Source of the DNA: Mesostigma viride
Taxonomy: Eukaryota > Streptophyta > Mesostigmatophyceae > Mesostigmatales > Mesostigmataceae
Length of the DNA: 24,452 nt
Direction of reading: 5' to 3'
Assembly: GCA_009746045.1 (NCBI GenBank)
Contig: RPFO01001882.1
Location: 1 to 24,452 of the forward strand
A program made the position numbers and the translations under genes. Shown here one piece after another: positions 18,831 to 24,452 of the stretch. How positions within the stretch are numbered: position 1 is the first letter of the stretch; each line of letters starts with the position of its first letter. The notes under the pieces were generated by a model that was not told the DNA's origin, ran no database searches, and saw nothing but the letters and a program-made list of their open reading frames with translations.

Positions 18831-19379
18831 TTTGTGAGCTCACGCTCGTTCTATCTATGACCTGCGGAAGTCTCAAAGGGGGAGGGGAGGCCGCAGTAGA
18901 CAGGTCTGACTAGGTAGCCAGTACTAGGGGGGGGGGTACGGTGTTGTGGGGGGGGGGTACCGGGGACGGTACTGTGGACCGGGTCCAATTTGTGTTGTGG
19001 ACCGGGGGCAGTCCTGTGGACCGGGGACGGCGCGGCGCCACTGGCCGGTTGGTCAGTGGGCTGGCGTCCGTCACCCCACCTACGACTAGGTAGACGGTGG
19101 ATACTTAGGGTTGTGGCGGGGCAACAACCACTCCTCTTTGCAGCTCCCACCCACCCACCCTTGCTGCCAGACGGATGTTACAAAGCCCAGGTCCTCTTGA
19201 CTGGCCCAGGTCCTTATGACTGGTATGATGTTTCGGCCCTTGTTGTGTGGCCTAGTTAGCTTAGAAACTGCAGATTCTTAGGTTAGCTAATGGCTTGGAC
19301 GTGTGCCTAACACGTATTTGTAATAAACATGTTTCTCTGGCAGCCCCTCACTCCAATGGAACTAAAGCAGCAATTGGAT
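18831..19379 (+). mobile_element. short element copy, locus 3 (549 bp)
   Basis: The ends are the same (TTTGTGAGCTCACG and AATTGGAT). The 27-bp filler is at 19146-19172. It shares GACAGGTCTGAC, ACTGTGG, CCGGTTGG, TTAGCTAATGG and AAACATG with its long neighbour. It is followed directly by GTGTGTGTGCATGCC of array 4. The same array sequence is found joined to the left flank at 22838/22839 without any element, which fixes the last base of this copy as the T of GGAT. Confidence 0.9.
19319..19327 (+). promoter_or_regulatory. TGTAATAAA polyadenylation-like signal, locus 3 short copy
   Basis: The same motif as in the long copy, 52 bp before the end of the element. Confidence 0.28.
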
Positions 19380-22300
19380 GTGTGTGTGCATGCCGGCCTT
19401 TGCGTGCGCGGTGTATGTACGTGTGTGTGCAGCCGCCCCTTGCGTGCGCGGTGGATGTACATGTGTGTGCCGTCGCCCCAAGCGTGCATTGTGTGTGTAC
19501 GTGTGTGTGCAGCAGCCCCTTGCGTGCATGGTTTGTGTACATGTGTGTGCAGCCGCCCCTTGCGTGCATGGTGTATGTACATGTGAGTGCAGCCGGCCCT
19601 TGCGTGCATGGTGTGTGTACGTGTGTGTGCAGCCGCCCCTTGCGTGCGCGGTGTGTGTACGTGTGTGTGCAGTTGCCCCTTGCGTGCGCGGTGTGTGTAC
19701 ATGTGTGTGCAGTTGCCCCTTGCGTGCGCGGTGTATGTACGTGTGTGTGCAGCCGGCCCTTGCGTGCGCGGTGTGTGTACATGTGTGTGCAGTTGCCCCT
19801 TGCGTGCGCGGTGTATGTACGTGTGTGTGCAGCCGCCCCGTGGTTGCGCGGTGTATGTACATGTGTGTGCAGTTGCCCCTTGCGTGCGCGGTGTATGTAC
19901 GTGTGTGTGCAGCCGCCCTTGCGTGCGCGGTGTAGGTACGTGTGTGTGCAGCCGCCCCAAGCGTGCGCGGTGTGTGTACATGTGTGTGCAGTTGCCCCTT
20001 GCGTGCGCGGTGTGTGTACGTGTGTGTGCAGCCGCCCCTTGCGTGCGCGGTGGATGTACGTGTGTGTGCAGTTGCCCCTTGCGTGCGCGGTGTATGTACG
20101 TGTGTGTGCAGCCGGCCCTTGCGTGCGCGGTGTGTGTACATGTGAGTGCAGCTGCCCCAAGCGTGCGCGGTGTGTGTACATGTGTGTGCAGTTGCCCCTT
20201 GCGTGCGCGGTGGATGTACGTGTGTGTGCAGCCGCCCCTTGCGTGCGCGGTGTAGGTACGTGTGTGTGCAGCCGCCCCAAGCGTGCGCGGTGTGTACGTG
20301 TGTGTGCAGTTGCCCCTTCCGTGCGCGGTGTGTGTACATGTGTGTGCAGTTGCCCCTTGCGTGCGCGGTGTATGTACATGTGTGTGCAGTTGCCCCTTGC
20401 GTGCGCGGTGTATGTACGTGTGTGTGCAGCCGCCCCTTGCGTGCGCGGTGTAGGTACGTGTGTGTGCAGCCGCCCCAAGCGTGCGCGGTGTGTGTACATG
20501 TGTGTGCAGTTGCCCCTTGCGTGCGCGGTGTGTGTACGTGTGTGTGCAGCCGCCCCTTGCGTGCGCGGTGGATGTACGTGTGTGTGCAGTTGCCCCTTGC
20601 GTGCGCGGTGGATGTACGTGTGTGTGCAGCCGCCCCTTGCGTGCGCGGTGTGTGTACATGTGAGTGCAGCTGCCCCAAGCGTGCGCGGTGTGTGTACATG
20701 TGTGTGCAGTTGCCCCTTGCGTGCGCGGTGGATGTACGTGTGTGTGCAGTTGCCCCTTGCGTGCGCGGTGTAGGTACGTGTGTGTGCAGCCGCCCCAAGC
20801 GTGCGCGGTGTGTGTACGTGTGTGTGCAGTTGCCCCTTGCGTGCGCGGTGTGTGTACATGTGTGTGCAGTTGCCCCTTGCGTGCGCGGTGTATGTACGTG
20901 TGTGTGCAGCCGGCCCTTGCGTGCGCGGTGTGTGTACATGTGAGTGCAGCTGCCCCAAGCGTGCGCGGTGTGTGTACATGTGTGTGCAGTTGCCCCTTGC
21001 GTGCGCGGTGGATGTACGTGTGTGTGCATGCCGGCAATTGCGTGCATGGTGTGTGTACGTGTGTGTGCAGCCGCCCCTTGCGTGCGCGGTGTGTGTACGT
21101 GTGTGTGCAGCCGGCCCTTGCGTGCGCGGTGTGTGTACATGTGAGTGCAGCTGCCCCAAGCGTGCGCGGTGTGTGTACGTGTGTGTGCAGCCGGCCCTTG
21201 CGTGCGCGGTGGATGTACATGTGTGTGCAGTCGCCCCTTGCGTGCGCGGTGTGTGTACATGTGAGTGCAGCTGCCCCAAGCGTGCGCGGTGTATGTACGT
21301 GTGTGTGCAGCCGCCCCGTGGTTGCGCGGTGTATGTACATGTGTGTGCAGTTGCCCCTTGCGTGCGCGGTGTATGTACGTGTGTGTGCAGCCGCCCTTGC
21401 GTGCGCGGTGTAGGTACGTGTGTGTGCAGCCGCCCCAAGCGTGCGCGGTGTGTGTACATGTGTGTGCAGTTGCCCCTTGCGTGCGCGGTGTGTGTACGTG
21501 TGTGTGCAGCCGCCCCTTGCGTGCGCGTTGGATGTACGTGTGTGTGCAGTTGCCCCTTGCGTGCGCGGTGGATGTACGGGTGTGTGCAGCCGCCCCAAGC
21601 GTGCGCGGTGTGTGTACATGTGTGTGCAGTTGCCCCTTGCGTGCGCGGTGTGTGTACGTGTGTGTGCAGCCGCCCCTTGCGTGCGCGGTGGATGTACGTG
21701 TGTGTGCAGTTGCCCCTTGCGTGCGCGGTGGATGTACGTGTGTGTGCAGCCGCCCCTTGCGTGCGCGGTGTGTGTACATGTGAGTGCAGCTGCCCAAGCG
21801 TGCGCGGTGTGTGTACATGTGTGTGCAGTTGCCCCTTGCGTGCGCGGTGGATGTACGTGTGTGTGCAGTTGCCCCTTGCGTGCGCGGTGTAGGTACGTGT
21901 GTGTGCAGCCGCCCCAAGCGTGCGCGGTGTGTGTACGTGTGTGTGCAGTTGCCCCTTGCGTGCGCGGTGTGTGTACATGTGTGTGCAGTTGCCCCTTGCG
22001 TGCGCGGTGTATGTACGTGTGTGTGCAGCCGGCCCTTGCGTGCGCGGTGTGTGTACATGTGAGTGCAGCTGCCCCAAGCGTGCGCGGTGTGTGTACATGT
22101 GTGTGCAGTTGCCCCTTGCGTGCGCGGTGGATGTACGTGTGTGTGCATGCCGGCAATTGCGTGCATGGTGTGTGTACGTGTGTGTGCAGCCGCCCCTTGC
22201 GTGCGCGGTGTAGGTACGTGTGTGTGCAGCCGCCCCAAGCGTGCGCGGTGTGTGTACATGTGTGTGCAGTTGCCCCTTGCGTGCGCGGTGTGTACGTGTG

Positions 22301-23279
22301 TGTGCAGCCGCCCCTTGCGTGCGCGGTGGATGTACGTGTGTGTGCAGTTGCCCCTTGCGTGCGCGGTGGATGTACGTGTGTGTGCAGCCGGCCCTTGCGT
22401 GCGCGGTGTGTGTACATGTGAGTGCAGCTGCCCCAAGCGTGCGCGGTGTGTGTACATGTGTGTGCAGTTGCCCCTTGCGTGCGCGGTGGATGTACGTGTG
22501 TGTGCAGCCGCCCCTTGCGTGCGCGGTGTAGGTACGTGTGTGTGCAGCCGCCCCAAGCGTGCGCGGTGTGTACGTGTGTGTGCAGTTGCCCCTTGCGTGC
22601 GCGTGTGTGTACATGTGTGTGCAGTGCCCCTTGCGTGCGCGGTGTGTGTACATATGTGTGCAGCCGCCCAACAGTATGTACATGTGAGTGCCGTCGCCCT
22701 TGCGTGCATTGTGTGTGTAGTGTGTGTGCAGCAGCCCCTTGCGTGCATGGTGGATGTACATGTGTGTGCGGCCGCCCTTGCGTGCGCGGTGGATGTACGT
22801 TTGTGTGCAGTCGCCCCTTGCGTGCATTGTATGTGTACGTGTGTGTGCATGCCGGCCTTTGCGTGCGCGGTGTATGTACGTGTGTGTGCAGCCGCCCCTT
22901 GCGTGCGCGGTGGATGTACATGTGTGTGCCGTCGCCCCAAGCGTGCATTGTGTGTGTACGTGTGTGTGCAGCAGCCCCTTGCGTGCATGGTTTGTGTACA
23001 TGTGTGTGCAGCCGCCCCTTGCGTGCATGGTGTATGTACATGTGAGTGCAGCCGGCCCTTGCGTGCATGGTGTGTGTACGTGTGTGTGCAGCCGCCCCTT
23101 GCGTGCGCGGTGTATGTACGTGTGTGCGCACTCGCCCCTTGCGTGCGCGGTGTATGTACGTGTGTGTGCAGTTGCCCCTTGCGTGCGCGGTGGATGTACG
23201 GTGTGTGCAGCCGCCCCTTGCGTGCGCGGTGTGTGTACGTGTATGTGCAGCCGCCCCTTGCGTGCATGTACAATGTGTG
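19380..23279 (+). repeat. 40-bp minisatellite array 4
   Basis: About 97 units in the same orientation. The first 260 bp (19380 to about 19640) recur at 22839 to about 23100. The middle, about 19800-22838, duplicates array 3. Between about 22280 and 22830 many units differ from the array 3 counterpart by loss of one or two bases (GCGCGGTGTGTACG, GCAGTGCCCC, GTGTGTAGTGTG, CCGCCCTTGCG). The last units degrade (GTACGGTGTGTGCAG, GTACGTGTATGTGCAG) and the array ends around GTGCATGTACAATGTG, leading into AT-rich DNA. This is the only natural array end visible in the window. Confidence 0.96.
22838..22839. other. unoccupied counterpart of insertion locus 3
   Basis: Left of this point the sequence matches 17192-17370, and the larger 3-kb block, apart from a few single-base losses. 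Right of it the sequence matches 19380 onward for about 260 bp. The intact junction reads TATGTGTAC then GTGTGTGTGCATGCC. The occupied locus has the same two halves separated by 2,009 bp of element, with no base duplicated or lost. Confidence 0.92.
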
Positions 23280-23405
23280 AAGAAATAAGCAATAGTGAAT
23301 GAAATAGTAAAAAGAAAAATCATTCCAGCATATGTATGTACAAGTTTTTAGTAGTACACTATGACTATCGTCAAATATAACAATTTTCTATATTTTCATA
23401 CACAC
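23280..23405. other. AT-rich linker between satellite and CA-rich tract
   Basis: This is the only clearly AT-rich unique stretch in the window, with AAGAAATAAGCAATAG, AAAAAGAAAAATC and TTTTCTATATTTTCATAC. It contains no reading frame of note and no motif I can name. To its left the + strand is rich in G and T; to its right it is rich in A and C with hardly any G. Confidence 0.7.
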
Positions 23406-24452
23406 ACGAACAACACACCCAACACACACACACACTATGTTTGCACCCAAGACACACACCAACTACCTAAAAACAAGACACCAACACACAAGACAGCCAT
23501 GCAACACACACCCAACACACAACGCAACACACACATAACACACCTAGTAAACACACAACACACAGGTACATCCCGCCCCCCCCACACACAACACCAAACA
23601 CATGACAATTAACAGGCCACAACACACACCACTGACACACATGCCCCAACAACACACACACACATGCCCCAACACACACACACATGCCCCAACACTGCCA
23701 CACACAACAACACCCAAACACACACCACACACACAAAAGACAACCCAACACACATACGAAAAAGCACACACAACACCTACTAAAACAAGACACCACACAC
23801 AAGGCACCCAACACACACCCACACACACACACACACACAATGTTTGCACCGGCCCACGACACCCACACCCAACACACACATAACACACCTAAGTAACACC
23901 ACAACACACACGTACATCCCCCCCCCCCACACACATGACAACACCACACATGACAATTAACATGCCACAACACACACCACATGCCCCAACACACACACAC
24001 ACATGCCCCAACACTGCACACCACAACAACAAACCAAACACATACCACACACACACAAGACACCCAACACACATACCGAAAACACGCACACACAACACCT
24101 ACCAAAAACACCAAACACACAAACACCCAACACACACCCAAACACACACACACACAATGTTTGCACCCACGACACACACACCAACACCTAAAAATAAGAC
24201 ACCAACACACAACACACGTACACGTACATCCCCCCCCCCACAACACCACACATGACAAATAAACATGCAACAACACACACACAACACACCTAAGTCACAC
24301 ACACAACACACACGTACTTTCCCCCCCCCACACACCCAACACCAACAACACAAGACACTTTGCACACACCCTACACACACCCACACCCTTTATGAACACA
24401 TGTACACCCAACACACACACGCAACACACACACCTAGGTCGATCACACACAA
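23406..24452 (+). repeat. CA-rich tract with degenerate 0.3-0.4 kb repeats (runs off the right edge)
   Basis: The + strand is almost purely A and C. The tract is not simple (CA)n. Marker words recur in order: ATGTTTGCACC at 23437, 23840 and 24157; GTACATC followed by a run of C at about 23566, 23912 and 24224, with a related GTACTTTCCCC at 24314; ATGACAATTAACA at about 23602 and 23950 with a variant near 24250; and ACATGCCCCAACAC at about 23640 and 23980. Spacing is irregular, about 310-400 bp, so this is an old, slipped tandem repeat. Frames on either strand consist of Thr/His or Cys/Val runs and are not genes. Confidence 0.85.

Noticed and set aside
303-23323. Long reading frames across all arrays (for example 1,623, 1,338, 1,314, 1,124 and 1,012 codons) as protein genes
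   Set aside because: They overlap in several frames of both strands, consist only of the translated 40-bp unit, and run through unrelated element sequence by chance. A stop-free repeat unit explains them fully.
23361-24386. Thr/His-rich or Cys/Val-rich frames in the CA-rich tract
   Set aside because: They are direct translations of CA or TG repeats, present in overlapping frames on both strands, with no conserved start or end.

Overview
This is a gene-poor eukaryotic satellite region. It is almost entirely a GC-rich minisatellite with a 40-bp unit, roughly 430 units in four blocks, all with the G/T-rich strand on +. Three composite insertions of a second, unrelated sequence interrupt it. I find no gene with a recognisable function, no rRNA, no tRNA and no CRISPR array. 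The species cannot be fixed. A TGTAA element overlapping AATAAA, the GC-rich satellite and the long CA-rich tract would suit a green alga such as a volvocine, but this is a weak inference.

Layout. Array 1 is 1-2802. Insertion locus 1 is on the minus strand: short copy 2803-3352, long copy 3353-4812. Array 2 is 4813-10600. Locus 2 is on the plus strand: long 10601-12067, short 12068-12617. Array 3 is 12618-17370. Locus 3 is on the plus strand: long 17371-18830, short 18831-19379. Array 4 is 19380-23279. It is followed by an AT-rich linker (about 23280-23405) and a G-poor CA-rich tract to the end of the window, which carries degenerate copies of a 0.3-0.4 kb repeat.

The main result is the inserted element. 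Every locus has the same structure: a long copy (about 1.46 kb) and an internally deleted short copy (about 0.55 kb), head to tail with an exact junction. All three loci begin immediately 3' of a GTAC tetranucleotide, read in element orientation. There is no target-site duplication. Near-identical copies of the flanks without the insertion exist elsewhere in the window, for locus 3 at 22838/22839 and for locus 2 at 889/890 and 14698/14699, so the ends are fixed to the base. GTAC occurs in nearly every 40-bp unit and is palindromic, which accounts for both orientations. The element encodes no transposase. Insertion 3' of a fixed tetranucleotide without duplication, hairpin-capable ends and exact end-to-end tandems resemble IS200/IS605-type (Y1 HUH) behaviour more than cut-and-paste, LTR, Helitron or Crypton behaviour. 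That comparison is an inference.

The arrays are mosaics of duplicated blocks, with higher-order repeats of 200 and 520 bp, a roughly 2.6 kb block shared by arrays 1 and 3, and a roughly 3 kb block shared by arrays 3 and 4. The long reading frames across the arrays, up to 1,623 codons on the minus strand, follow from a stop-free 40-bp unit and are not treated as genes.
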